From Phycicoccus duodecadis (GTDB taxonomy: Bacteria > Actinomycetota > Actinomycetes > Actinomycetales > Dermatophilaceae): a stretch of DNA of 64,000 nt. The notes under the pieces were generated by a model. The model was given only the letters and a program-made list of their open reading frames with translations. It made no database searches and was not told where the DNA came from. Location: assembly GCF_002846495.1 (NCBI RefSeq), contig NZ_PJNE01000001.1:1736001-1800000 (forward strand). Direction: 5' to 3'. The position numbers and the translations under genes were made by a program. How positions within the stretch are numbered: position 1 is the stretch's first letter; each line of letters starts with the position of its first letter. This document shows, one piece after another, positions 1 through 7,859 of this stretch.

Positions 1-123
1 CATCCCACTCCGTCCGTGGTCGAGGTCGAGGGCCCGGTGACCGTGGCCCCCGCCCCGCGAGGGGCGCGAACGCCCGGTTCCGGTGGTTCACGAGTCTAGG
101 TCGCCGGGTCGGCGCGCCCGAGG
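1..123. other. Left-edge intergenic DNA
   Basis: No gene fits inside this stretch. The first three bases (CAT) read as ATG on the minus strand, preceded on that strand by GGAGTGGG, so a leftward gene may begin exactly at the window edge. Three bases cannot establish this. Confidence 0.3.
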
Positions 124-405
124 TCAGGCGGTGACCTCGACGCCCTTCCAGAAGGCCACCCGGCCGGTGATCTCGCGGGCCGCGTCCTTGGGCTCGGGGT
201 AGAACCAGGCGGCGTCGGGGTTGGCCTTCCCGTCCACCTCGAGGCTGAGGTAGGAGGCGGTGCCCTTCCACGGGCAGACCGACGTGGTCGCGGACGGGCG
301 CACGACGTCGTCGCGCACCGCGGTGCGCGGGAAGTAGTGGTTGCCCTCGACGACGACGGTGTCGTCGCTCTCGGCGATGGTGGTGCCGTTCCAGATGGCC
401 TTCAT
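124..405 (-). CDS. DUF427 domain protein
   Basis: A 93-residue protein of the DUF427 family, small single-domain beta-rich proteins of unknown biochemical role common in actinobacteria. Visible family features are the start MKAIWNGTTIAESDDT, the stretch GNHYFP, the segment SVCPWKG and the late AAWFYPEP. I start it at the ATG before KAIWNG because the family begins there and a GGAG lies upstream; the open frame extends further but without family similarity. It is divergent from the PEP mutase-like gene. The family is sure; the function is unknown. Confidence 0.85.
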   Translation of the reverse strand: MKAIWNGTTIAESDDTVVVEGNHYFPRTAVRDDVVRPSATTSVCPWKGTASYLSLEVDGKANPDAAWFYPEPKDAAREITGRVAFWKGVEVTA

Positions 406-526
406 GGCGCACTCCGCTTCACTCGGGGTCGGTTCAGGGTGAACGCGCGGCGGCGTGCTCCTCTTCCGCACGGCTCACCCGCTGTCGAGGGTTGCCGCGG
501 CCGCCGTCGTTGGCGATGCTCGGGGC

Positions 527-1312
527 ATGACCCAGGACACCGCCGCCCTCGCCACGCGCTTCCTCGAGCTGCACCGCGCCCCCACCCTCCTGCGGGTGGT
601 CAACGTCTGGGACGCGGCCAGTGCCCGCGCCGTCGCCTCCGTCGAGGGGACCACGGCGCTCGCCACCGCATCGCACTCGATCGCCGCGACGTTCGGCTAC
701 GAGGACGGCGAGAACATCCCGCTCGACCTGATGCTCGACATGATCGGCCGCATCGTGGCCGTGACCGACCTGCCGGTGAGCGCCGACCTCGAGTCGGGCT
801 ACGGCGACCCGGGCGCGACCGTCCGGCGCGCGATCGAGGCCGGGGTCGTCGGGGGCAACCTCGAGGACGGGATGCGCCCGTTGCCCGACGCCGTGCGGGC
901 GGTCGAGGCCGCGATGGGCGCGGCGCGGGACGCCGGCGTGCCCGACTTCGTCCTCAACGCCCGCACCGACGCCTTCGTCAGGGCCGAGGGCCGCTCGCCG
1001 CAGGAGTGCCTGGAGGAGGCCGTCACCCGTGGGCTGGCCTTCCTCGAGGCGGGGGCCCCGGTGGTGTTCGTGCCCCGCGTGACCGAGCGCGCCCACGTCG
1101 AGCGGCTGGTCGCCGAGCTCGGGCCGCAGCGCCTGACCCTCATCGTCCTCCCGGGCATGCTGCCCCTGGCCGAGCTCGAGGAGCTGGGCGTGGCCCGCGT
1201 CTCGTACGGCCCGTGGTCCCAGCGGGTGGCGCTGACCGCGCTGCAGCAGCTGGCCGAGCGGGTCCGCGACGGCGAGGGCGCCCTGCCCGGCGACGTCCGC
1301 CCGCTCACCTGA
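527..1312 (+). CDS. Isocitrate lyase/PEP mutase superfamily protein
   Basis: A 261-residue TIM-barrel enzyme of the PEP mutase/isocitrate lyase superfamily, which makes or breaks C-C or P-C bonds in alpha-oxo acids using Mg2+. Supporting motifs are VVNVWDAASA, the metal-site stretch ADLESGYGDP, GGNLEDGM, and FVLNARTDAF. The KKCGH-type catalytic loop of true isocitrate lyases is not present, so it belongs to the broad PEP mutase-like, oxaloacetate decarboxylase or methylisocitrate lyase-like group and its substrate cannot be named. No Shine-Dalgarno is visible; GATGCT sits 6 nt before the ATG, suggesting a leaderless transcript. It is convergent with the next gene. Confidence 0.8.
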   Translation: MTQDTAALATRFLELHRAPTLLRVVNVWDAASARAVASVEGTTALATASHSIAATFGYEDGENIPLDLMLDMIGRIVAVTDLPVSADLESGYGDPGATVRRAIEAGVVGGNLEDGMRPLPDAVRAVEAAMGAARDAGVPDFVLNARTDAFVRAEGRSPQECLEEAVTRGLAFLEAGAPVVFVPRVTERAHVERLVAELGPQRLTLIVLPGMLPLAELEELGVARVSYGPWSQRVALTALQQLAERVRDGEGALPGDVRPLT

Positions 1313-1332
1313 AGCCCCTCGGGGGGCGGCCG

Positions 1333-1629
1333 TCAGCCGGCCGAGACCGGCACCAGCGGGTGGATGGCGATGTCGCCGGCCAGCGCACCCTCGGCCGCCT
1401 CCAGCGCGGCGGCGATGTGCGGCGTCCGCATGTGCGCGTCCAACGCCGCCTGGTCGGTCCACTCCTCGACGGTGACGAACATCCCCGGGGCGGAGGCCGA
1501 CTCGTAGAGGTCGTACGAGAGGCAGCCCTCCTCCTGCCGGGTGGCCTCGACGAGCGTCCTGAGCGCGGCGCGGATGGCGTCGGTGGCCTCGGGCTTGGCG
1601 GGGAGGGTGGCGACGACGTGCAGCGACAT
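1333..1629 (-). CDS. Antibiotic biosynthesis monooxygenase (ABM) domain protein
   Basis: A 98-residue single-domain protein of the ABM/YgiN dimeric alpha-beta-barrel fold. Typical signs are the start MSLHVVATLPAKP, the core CLSYDLYES, the strand FVTVEEWTDQAALDAH and the helix HMRTPHIAAAL. Family members include quinol monooxygenases and small cofactor-free oxygenases, so the actual reaction is open. An AGAGGTCC ribosome-binding site precedes the ATG. A second member of the same family lies at 2264-2608. Confidence 0.85.
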   Translation of the reverse strand: MSLHVVATLPAKPEATDAIRAALRTLVEATRQEEGCLSYDLYESASAPGMFVTVEEWTDQAALDAHMRTPHIAAALEAAEGALAGDIAIHPLVPVSAG

Positions 1630-1661
1630 GGTGGACCTCTCTGTCCTGAAGGAGCCCCAGG

Positions 1662-2186
1662 CTAGACCCCGGGCCGCGCGCCCGGCCAGTGCCCGCCCCG
1701 CTCGGCCAGGGCGGCGAGGTTGAGCAGCTGGCGGCGCGCCATCACGAGGTCGCCCATGGCCACGAACGGCGCCAGCGCCCGGCCCCGGGCCATCACGAGC
1801 TTGAGCAGCAGGCGCGCGGCATCCGGGCCGGCCGGCTCGACCCGGTACGACATGACCGCACCGAGGATGCGGCCGGTAAGCTCGCGCCCGGGCTCGACGG
1901 CCAGCACCTCCCCGACCGGGCGGCCGGCCGCCGCCGTGAACGGCTCGCCGACGCGGGGCTCGTCGAGCCCGAGCAGCCGGTCGGGCGAGCGCCGCCCGAG
2001 GTTGTCGACCAGGTCGTAGGAGTAGGGGGCGGCCCGGATCTGGGTGAGCCAGGGCCACACCGCGTCGACGGGCGCGGCCACATCGACGCCGCGCCACACG
2101 GCCAGCACCGGGGCGGGGACGAGGTCGTCGCAGGCGTACCGACGCGAGACCTCGGCGTCGGTGACACCCCAGCGGTCGGCGATCAT
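1662..2186 (-). CDS. SRPBCC family protein (polyketide cyclase/START-like)
   Basis: A 174-residue protein of the SRPBCC helix-grip fold, which binds hydrophobic ligands. Family-like features are AVWRGVDVAAPVDAVWPWLTQIR near residues 29-51, YSYDLVDNLGRRSPD and the strand VMSYRVEPAGPDAARLLLKL. A large group of such proteins starts with a region like VTDAEVSRRYACDDLV. No catalytic residue can be assigned. No Shine-Dalgarno is visible; GATGAT lies 6 nt before the ATG, suggesting leaderless translation. Confidence 0.75.
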   Translation of the reverse strand: MIADRWGVTDAEVSRRYACDDLVPAPVLAVWRGVDVAAPVDAVWPWLTQIRAAPYSYDLVDNLGRRSPDRLLGLDEPRVGEPFTAAAGRPVGEVLAVEPGRELTGRILGAVMSYRVEPAGPDAARLLLKLVMARGRALAPFVAMGDLVMARRQLLNLAALAERGGHWPGARPGV

Positions 2187-2223
2187 CGCCCCATCATCCG
2201 CCGGGCCGGCCGCCCCCGCCGTC

Positions 2224-2278
2224 CCCGAACGTGTGTGAAAACACCCCGGGGATCCCGGCGTGTTCACACACGTTCGGG
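2224..2278. repeat. Long imperfect inverted repeat (hairpin)
   Basis: The arms CCCGAACGTGTGTGAA (2224-2239) and TTCACACACGTTCGGG (2263-2278) are exact reverse complements of 16 nt, with a partly paired 23-nt centre. The right arm covers the last codons and stop of the 2264-2608 gene. It could work as a terminator for that gene although there is no T tract, or be a dispersed palindromic element. I saw no second copy in this window. Confidence 0.7.
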
Positions 2279-2608
2279 TCCGGGACGGGGCTGGATCTCG
2301 CCCATCGGCCCGAACCCCGTGACCTCCTCGGTGTCGACGTAGATGATCTGCGGCTGGGCCGCGACGATGTCGGGCATCTCGCTCATGAACCGCTCGACGT
2401 GGGGCTGCTGCATGTGGGCGGCCCCGGCGGCGCCGTCGCGGAAGCCCTCGATGCACACGAAGGTGTTCGGCTCGTCGACGGACTCGGAGAACTCGAAGAA
2501 CACGTTGCCGGGCTCGGCGGTGACGGCGTCGACGTAGAAGCGCGACAGCTCACGCCACTGCGCCAGCCTGTCCTCGCGGATGGGGAACTTCACGGTGATC
2601 AGGATCAT
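2264..2608 (-). CDS. Putative quinol monooxygenase (ABM/YgiN family)
   Basis: A 114-residue ABM-domain protein starting MILITVKFPI, with SRFYVDAVTAEPGNVFFEFSE split across the core, FVCIEGFRDGAAGAAHMQQPHV and the family-like C-terminus VTGFGPMGEIQ. YgiN-type proteins oxidise quinols or act on small aromatic substrates; the substrate here is unknown. An AGGAGAGACC ribosome-binding site precedes the start. The 3' end lies inside a long inverted repeat (2224-2278). Confidence 0.8.
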   Translation of the reverse strand: MILITVKFPIREDRLAQWRELSRFYVDAVTAEPGNVFFEFSESVDEPNTFVCIEGFRDGAAGAAHMQQPHVERFMSEMPDIVAAQPQIIYVDTEEVTGFGPMGEIQPRPGPERV

Positions 2609-2717
2609 GGGGTCTCTCCTGGTGGGGACGGAGCGGGCGGCTCCACGGTAGGACGGGCCGCGCCCCCGGCCCGCCCGGGGGGTGGGCCGGGCGGGACGGG
2701 GGCGGGGCCGGGTCGGG

Positions 2718-3221
2718 TCAGGCCGCCGCCGGCGCGGAGGGCGGGGCGGCGGCCGGCGGGGGCGCCGACACCCGCCGGGTGAGGGCGTCCTGGATGCGGG
2801 CGCCGGCCACCGCCGAGGCCCAGCCGAAGACGCCCCCGAGCACGATCGCGAGGACCGTCGACCAGAACGCGGCCCCGTTGCCGAAGAACGAGGCCGCCCC
2901 GAAGAACGCGCCGGGGATGAAGGACAGGACGTGCCATCCGGCCTGGAGGCACATCAGGGCGGCGATGACGGCCACGGCGACGGCCAGCGCCCCCGGGAAG
3001 GTGACGGCTCCGGCGAACCAGACCGCGAGCCAGCCGTAGACGACGCCCGAGAGCGCCGAGGCGAGGACGCGGACGAAGCCGTCGCGGTGGGCACCGGCGG
3101 CGTAGAAGCCGGCCCAGATGACGAAGGCGATCCAGGTGACCAGGCCCAGCGTGACGCTGAGCTGGGTCCAGATCCCGGCCAGGACGCCGATCGAGACGGC
3201 GACACCGAGGTAGTTCTTCAC
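2718..3221 (-). CDS. DUF1097 family membrane protein
   Basis: A 167-residue integral membrane protein with a GTG start. It shows about five hydrophobic segments (VAVSIGVLAGIWTQLSVTL, LVTWIAFVIWAGFYAAG, LAVWFAGAV with following hydrophobic stretch, VLSFIPGAFFGAASFFG, VLAIVLGGVFGWASAVAG) and a short Pro/Ala-rich cytoplasmic tail. The pattern matches DUF1097, found in E. coli YcdZ and others, of unknown function. It lies just downstream of the alcohol dehydrogenase operon on the same strand, with a 37-bp gap, and could be co-transcribed. Confidence 0.75.
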   Translation of the reverse strand: MKNYLGVAVSIGVLAGIWTQLSVTLGLVTWIAFVIWAGFYAAGAHRDGFVRVLASALSGVVYGWLAVWFAGAVTFPGALAVAVAVIAALMCLQAGWHVLSFIPGAFFGAASFFGNGAAFWSTVLAIVLGGVFGWASAVAGARIQDALTRRVSAPPPAAAPPSAPAAA

Positions 3222-3258
3222 AGCGGACTCCTTTGTCCGGAGGGGGGAACGGTGCCGG

Positions 3259-4293
3259 TCAGGGCACGAGGATGGCGCGCCCGCGGACCTCGCCGGCGTC
3301 GAGGTCGCTGACGGCCTGCTGGAAGTCGTCGAGCGCGTACTTCTGGGTGTGCAGGGTGACCAGGCCCTTGGCCGCGAGCGCCATCAGGTCCTGGAGGTCG
3401 TTGTAGGACCCGACCAGGTTGCCGATGACGTTCTTCTCGCTGGAGATCAGGTCGATGGTCGGCACGTCGACGTTCTCGCCGTAGCCGACCACGTGGTAGT
3501 CGCCCGCCTGCCGGGTCATCGCGAGACCCTCGGCGGTCGAGCCGTTCTCGCCGACGAAGTCGACGACCACCTCGGCCCCGGCGCCGCCGGTGAGCCCCAG
3601 CACCTCGTCGACGTGGCCGCCGTCGCCGAGGACCCCGACGTCGGCCCCGACGGACTCGGCCAGGCGCAGGGCCGCCGGGTTGCGGTCGACGACGACCAGT
3701 CGCGCCGGGGTGAGGGCCTTGAGGACCTGGATGCCGATGTGCCCGAGGCCGCCCGCCCCGATGACCACGCAGGTGTCGCGCGGGGTCAGCCGGCGGGCCG
3801 CCTTGGCCGCCGCGTGGTACGCGGTGAGCCCGGCGTCGGCCAGGGCGGCCACGTCGGCGGGCTCCAGGGCGTCGTCGAGTCTGACGCAGGAGCGGGCCGA
3901 GGTGAGCAGGTACTCGGCGTAGCCGCCGTTGGTGTCGATGCCGGGGAAGGCGCTGTTCTCGCAGTGCACGTCGTCGCCGGAGCGGCAGGCCCGGCAGAGC
4001 CCGCAGGTGACGAGGGGATGCAGGATCACCTTGTCGCCCTCGGCCACGTTGGTGACGGCGCTGCCGACGGCGTGCACCCATCCGGCGTTCTCGTGGCCGA
4101 TCGTGTACGGCAGCGTGACCTGGGACTTCTCGGCCCACTGGCCCTCGAGGATGTGCAGGTCGGTGCGGCACACCCCGGCCCCGCCGATGCGGACCACGAC
4201 GTCCCACGGCCCGCGGGCCTCGGGGATCGCGGTCTCGGTCATCTCGAGGTTCTGGTGGTAGCCGACGACGCGGACGGCGCGCATGGTGCTCAT
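3259..4293 (-). CDS. Zinc-dependent NAD(P) alcohol dehydrogenase
   Basis: A 344-residue medium-chain dehydrogenase that oxidises alcohols to aldehydes or ketones. The catalytic zinc site is visible in GAGVCRTDLHILEG (Cys about 41) and GHENAGWV (His-Glu about 66). The structural zinc cysteines lie in CGLCRACRSGDDVHCE, and the nucleotide fold in VVIGAGGLGHIG near residue 178. It is the last gene of a tight three-gene operon (3 nt after the DUF59 gene). In propane and related monooxygenase loci (prm, mim) an alcohol dehydrogenase of this type follows the same two neighbours, so a secondary alcohol such as 2-propanol is a reasonable but unproven substrate. Confidence 0.9.
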   Translation of the reverse strand: MSTMRAVRVVGYHQNLEMTETAIPEARGPWDVVVRIGGAGVCRTDLHILEGQWAEKSQVTLPYTIGHENAGWVHAVGSAVTNVAEGDKVILHPLVTCGLCRACRSGDDVHCENSAFPGIDTNGGYAEYLLTSARSCVRLDDALEPADVAALADAGLTAYHAAAKAARRLTPRDTCVVIGAGGLGHIGIQVLKALTPARLVVVDRNPAALRLAESVGADVGVLGDGGHVDEVLGLTGGAGAEVVVDFVGENGSTAEGLAMTRQAGDYHVVGYGENVDVPTIDLISSEKNVIGNLVGSYNDLQDLMALAAKGLVTLHTQKYALDDFQQAVSDLDAGEVRGRAILVP

Positions 4294-4296
4294 CGG

Positions 4297-5076
4297 TCAG
4301 GACTCCTTGGGGCTGAGGGGGAGCAGGTGGTGGTGGTCGGTGGGTTCGGCGCCCTCGGGGCGCGGTCGCTGGTCGGCGCCCGAGCCCTCGTAGCGCGTGC
4401 GCAGCAGGCCGCGGCAGAAGTGGGCGTTCCCGTCGATGCTGACCCTGGTGGCGCGGGCCCGGCGCAGGAACATCGCCGCCGACCCCGGTGCCGGGGGTCG
4501 GCCCTCGTGGTCGACGAGCACCGGGGCGTCGTCGGCCCGCGAGAGCCCCAGGGCCTCCCGGCGGCGCAGCAGCGCGTCGCGCTCCCGCCCGGCCGGGAGG
4601 TCGCCCAGCCGGACCCGCTCCGGGCCGCCCTCCGCGAGAGGGGAGCCGGCCCGCAGCAGCACGGTGAGGGCGCGCTCCATCGCGGCCGTGTGGGCCTTGC
4701 GCCGGAACGTGGCCCGCAGCTCGTCGAGGTCCTGCTCGGCCTCGTGCCGGAAGGTCCCGACGTAGCCGGCGTCGGCCGCCAGCCCCGCGTTGATGAGGTC
4801 GGAGTCGTGGTGGTCGTCGAGCTCGACGACCACCACGCCTACGCCTTCCAGCGCGGTGACCGCGTCCTTGCTGTCGGAGGCCATCAGGTAGGCGAAGTTC
4901 GGCGAGCAGAACGACGTGGGCAGGCGCAGGTGCACCGTCACGTCGCCGTCGTCGACGGCGACCGAGCGCACGAACCCCAGGTCGGTGATGGGTTCGTCGA
5001 GCTCGGGGTCGAGCACCGCCCCGAGGGCGCCGCGCACGGCCTCCTCGGTAACGGGCCGGGTGGCGAGCGCCGTCAT
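4297..5076 (-). CDS. DUF59 (MIP18-like) metal-sulfur assembly protein of prm/mim type
   Basis: A 259-residue protein. Residues about 8-85 form a DUF59/MIP18 domain (VRGALGAVLDPELDEP, DLGFVRSVAV, LRLPTSFCSPNFAYLMAS) with the cysteine in the place typical for iron-sulfur carrier proteins of this family. The remaining 170 residues are a poorly known charged extension (FRRKAHTAAMERALTVLL, FCRGLLRTRYEGSG). Proteins of this build accompany binuclear-iron alkane monooxygenases and are thought to help assemble or mature the enzyme. The start overlaps the amidohydrolase stop by one base (TGATG), indicating translational coupling. Confidence 0.8.
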   Translation of the reverse strand: MTALATRPVTEEAVRGALGAVLDPELDEPITDLGFVRSVAVDDGDVTVHLRLPTSFCSPNFAYLMASDSKDAVTALEGVGVVVVELDDHHDSDLINAGLAADAGYVGTFRHEAEQDLDELRATFRRKAHTAAMERALTVLLRAGSPLAEGGPERVRLGDLPAGRERDALLRRREALGLSRADDAPVLVDHEGRPPAPGSAAMFLRRARATRVSIDGNAHFCRGLLRTRYEGSGADQRPRPEGAEPTDHHHLLPLSPKES

Positions 5077-6119
5077 CAGACGCTCGCCAGGTCGGCCGCC
5101 TCGGGGTCGCGCGGACCCGTCGCGGTCTCATCGGCGTCCGGGAGCCGCAGCTCGGCCGGCACGTCGAGGCCGTACATCTTGGCGGCGTTCAGCCCGAGGA
5201 TCTTCTTCTTCTGGTCGGTGCTGATCGGGGCGTACTCGGTGAGGTCCTCGGGGATCTGGAAGTCGACGAAGCGCTCGACGAGCCACTTCGGCGTCCAGAT
5301 GGCGTAGTCGCTGGAGAAGAAGATCCGGTCCTCCCCGATCCAGTAGAGGAGCTCACCGAGGATCTGCGCGAAGTAGCGCGGGCGGGTGTGCATGAACGGC
5401 ATCGCCACCGCCAGGCCGCCGTACACGTTGGGTTCCTGGGTGGCGATCCAGCAGAAGTCCTCCAGGCGCGGCAGGCCCACGTGCTCGACGACGAAGTTGA
5501 GGTCGGTGAAGTCGGTGGCCACGTGGTCGATGTCGGCCACGTCGAAGGCGTCGCGGTCGAGCGGGCGGATGGTGGGGCCCTTGTGGATGTGGATGTTGGT
5601 GACGCCCAGCTCGCGGCAGGCCTCGAGGTAGCGCACGGCCCACGGGTCGGTCAGCTTCCAGCCGCGCGACTCCCCGTGCCACTCGGCGGTGTACAGCTTG
5701 ACGCCGGTGAACTTCATCTTCTCGTGGTCGGCGCGCAGCCGGTCCAGGCCCTGCTCCCCGTTGCGGGGGTCGAAGTTGTGGTTGTACGTGAGCTTGGTCG
5801 GGTTCGCCCGGGCCAGCTCGAAGGCCTCCTCGGTCTGACCGAAGCCGTTCACGTAGAACTCGGTCAGGGCCGCCGGCTGGAAGATGGCGTGGTCGACGTA
5901 GCCGTCCTCGAAGAGGTCCTTCAGGAGGCGCCGGCCGCCCTGGTAGAGGTAGTCCTCGTAGCTCCACACCTCGCCCTCGGGCGAGAGGTTGCGGTGGTAG
6001 TCGTAGAAGCAGTCGATGAACTGCTTGCCGTGGATGTTGCGCTGGTTCTCGGGCCGCGCATCCCACAACGCCACGTGGGCGTCGACGATGTAGTAGCTCT
6101 CGCCGTCCTTGGTGTACAT
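5076..6119 (-). CDS. Amidohydrolase family protein (prm/mim-associated type)
   Basis: A 347-residue metal-dependent TIM-barrel hydrolase of the amidohydrolase-2 kind. Key features are YIVDAHVALWDARPENQ at the N-terminus (the usual HxH pair is reduced to a single His in DAHVALWD), TNIHIHKGP near residue 185, NFVVEHVGLPRLEDF and FFSSDYAIWTP with the late metal-site Asp. I choose the ATG before YTKDGESYY as start. It heads an operon with DUF59 and alcohol dehydrogenase genes. The same trio is a standard part of propane and 2-methylpropene or acetone monooxygenase loci, where its role is still unclear. Confidence 0.85.
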   Translation of the reverse strand: MYTKDGESYYIVDAHVALWDARPENQRNIHGKQFIDCFYDYHRNLSPEGEVWSYEDYLYQGGRRLLKDLFEDGYVDHAIFQPAALTEFYVNGFGQTEEAFELARANPTKLTYNHNFDPRNGEQGLDRLRADHEKMKFTGVKLYTAEWHGESRGWKLTDPWAVRYLEACRELGVTNIHIHKGPTIRPLDRDAFDVADIDHVATDFTDLNFVVEHVGLPRLEDFCWIATQEPNVYGGLAVAMPFMHTRPRYFAQILGELLYWIGEDRIFFSSDYAIWTPKWLVERFVDFQIPEDLTEYAPISTDQKKKILGLNAAKMYGLDVPAELRLPDADETATGPRDPEAADLASV

Positions 6120-6201
6120 CCGCACTCTCCGTTCCCGCGACGCCGTCGTCGCTGACCCGACCGACGCTAGGTCGGGCCCCGGCGGCCGGGGAGAGGGGCG
6201 G

Positions 6202-6218
6202 TGTCCCACTTTGGGACA
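6202..6218. promoter_or_regulatory. Candidate operator of the GAF-Fis regulator
   Basis: The perfect palindrome TGTCCCACTTTGGGACA (7-bp arms, 3-bp centre) lies between the divergent amidohydrolase and regulator genes, 61 bp before the regulator start. Such symmetric sites are typical for Fis-type HTH dimers. A second perfect repeat GACATC-CGGG-GATGTC overlaps it at 6215-6230. Assignment to the neighbouring regulator is inference. Confidence 0.55.
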
Positions 6219-6278
6219 TCCGGGGATGTCGCCGCGCACCCCGCGGCGTTACCGTCGGAGGGTCGAGAGGAGCCGGCG

Positions 6279-7781
6279 ATGACGCCGTCCGAGGAGGCCC
6301 GCCTGCCGCATCGGGCCGTCGCGTCCGCGCCCGGTCAGGCGCCCACGGCCTCGCGCCGGCTGCTGGCCTCGTGGCGCCGCAGCGAGGAGTACGGCGTCTC
6401 GCTCGAGAACGTCGAACCGGTGTGGGGCGGCACCGTCGTCACCGACTCGCTGTTCGTCGAGTGCGGTCACGAGGTGCTCACCGGGCTGCACCGCACGCTG
6501 GCCTCCGAGCCGCTCAGCCTGATGCTCACCGACGCCGACGGGCTGGTGCTCAACCGGTTCTCGGGCGACACCTCCCTGCTGCGGGCGCTGGACGCCGTGC
6601 ACCTGGCGCCCGGGTTCGCCTTCTCCGAGCGCGAGGCCGGCACCAACGGCCTCGGCCTGGCGCTGGCCGACCGCACGCCATCTCTGGTGCGCGCCGAGGA
6701 GCACTACAGCGCGAGCCTGTGCACCTACACCTGCGCGGCCGTCCCGGTGCTCGACCCCACCACGGGCCGGCTCGAGGGGAGCGTCAACATCACCACCTGG
6801 GCCCGGTCGTCGGCCGGCCTGCTGCTGGCGCTGGCCGAGTCGGCGGCCAGCACCACCAGCGCCCTGATGCTCGCCCGGTCGCGGGGTCGTACCCCGCGCA
6901 CCCCGCCCCGCGGCGGGGTCTTCCGGATGCAGCGCGCCCGGCTCGAGCCGGGGGCCGGCACCCTCGACGCGATGTCGGCGCGCTGGACCGACGCCCTGGG
7001 CCGGGCCACCGACGCCCTCGCGGCCGGGCGGGTGGTGGCCGCCGTTGGAGAGCCCGGCTCGGGGCGCGCCACCCTGCTGGCCCAGGCCCTGCGCCGGGCC
7101 CACCCCCGCTTCCGCATCCTCAGCGCCGCCGCCCCAGCCCCCGAGGACGTCGAGGGCTGGCTGTCGCTGTGGACCCCGGAGCTCGCGAAACCCGAGACCG
7201 CCGTGATCGTCGAGGGCGTCTACATCCTGCCGGCCTGGGCCGCCCAGGAGCTGCACACCCGCGCCGTCGCGGTGCGCCGCTCGGCGGGAGGCGCCGAGGG
7301 CCACGGCGTCCGCCTCGCGTGGGCCGTCACCGCCGAGTCGCTCGACACCGTCCCGCACCCGCTCGCGGGCCTCATCGAGACCGTGGTCGACGTGCCGGCC
7401 CTGCGCGAGCGGGTGGGCGACGTGATGCCGCTGGCGCGGTACGCCGGGCACCAGACCCGGCTGCGCGAGGTGGGCTTCACCCCGGCCGCCGAGCACGCGC
7501 TCACCACCTACGGCTGGCCGGGCAACGTCGACGAGCTGATGCGCGTGGTCCACGACGCCGCGGCCCGCACCGAGACCGTCGACGTGCGGCACCTGCCCCC
7601 GTTCGTCTTGCGGGGAGCCAGCACCCGCCTGACCCGCATCGAGACGGTCGAGCGCGACGAGATCGCCCGGGTGCTGTCCGAGCCGGGGATGACGGTCAAG
7701 CAGGCCGCCACCGAGCTCGGGATGAGCCGGTCGTCGCTCTACCGCAAGATCGGGCACTACGGCCTCGACGACCTGCGCTGA
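6279..7781 (+). CDS. GAF-AAA-Fis transcriptional regulator (AcoR/MimR-like)
   Basis: A 500-residue regulator with a GAF sensor region (about 70-195), a divergent AAA+ region (about 240-430) and a C-terminal Fis-type helix-turn-helix (EPGMTVKQAATELGMSRSSLYRKIG, about 468-492). The Walker A region reads GEPGSGRATL near 257, with Arg in place of the ATP-binding Lys. The Walker B region is IVEGVYIL without the acidic pair, and there is no GAFTGA loop. It therefore cannot work as a sigma-54 activator, in line with actinobacteria lacking sigma-54. Divergent to the monooxygenase-accessory operon, as MimR is to mimABCD. I take the ATG after GAGAGGAG as start. Confidence 0.85.
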   Translation: MTPSEEARLPHRAVASAPGQAPTASRRLLASWRRSEEYGVSLENVEPVWGGTVVTDSLFVECGHEVLTGLHRTLASEPLSLMLTDADGLVLNRFSGDTSLLRALDAVHLAPGFAFSEREAGTNGLGLALADRTPSLVRAEEHYSASLCTYTCAAVPVLDPTTGRLEGSVNITTWARSSAGLLLALAESAASTTSALMLARSRGRTPRTPPRGGVFRMQRARLEPGAGTLDAMSARWTDALGRATDALAAGRVVAAVGEPGSGRATLLAQALRRAHPRFRILSAAAPAPEDVEGWLSLWTPELAKPETAVIVEGVYILPAWAAQELHTRAVAVRRSAGGAEGHGVRLAWAVTAESLDTVPHPLAGLIETVVDVPALRERVGDVMPLARYAGHQTRLREVGFTPAAEHALTTYGWPGNVDELMRVVHDAAARTETVDVRHLPPFVLRGASTRLTRIETVERDEIARVLSEPGMTVKQAATELGMSRSSLYRKIGHYGLDDLR

Positions 7782-7859
7782 ACGGGCCCGGCCGAGCGCG
7801 GCCGACCGGCCCGCGGACCGGCGCTCGAGGACGCCCGCCCCACGTGACAGGCTGGGCGC

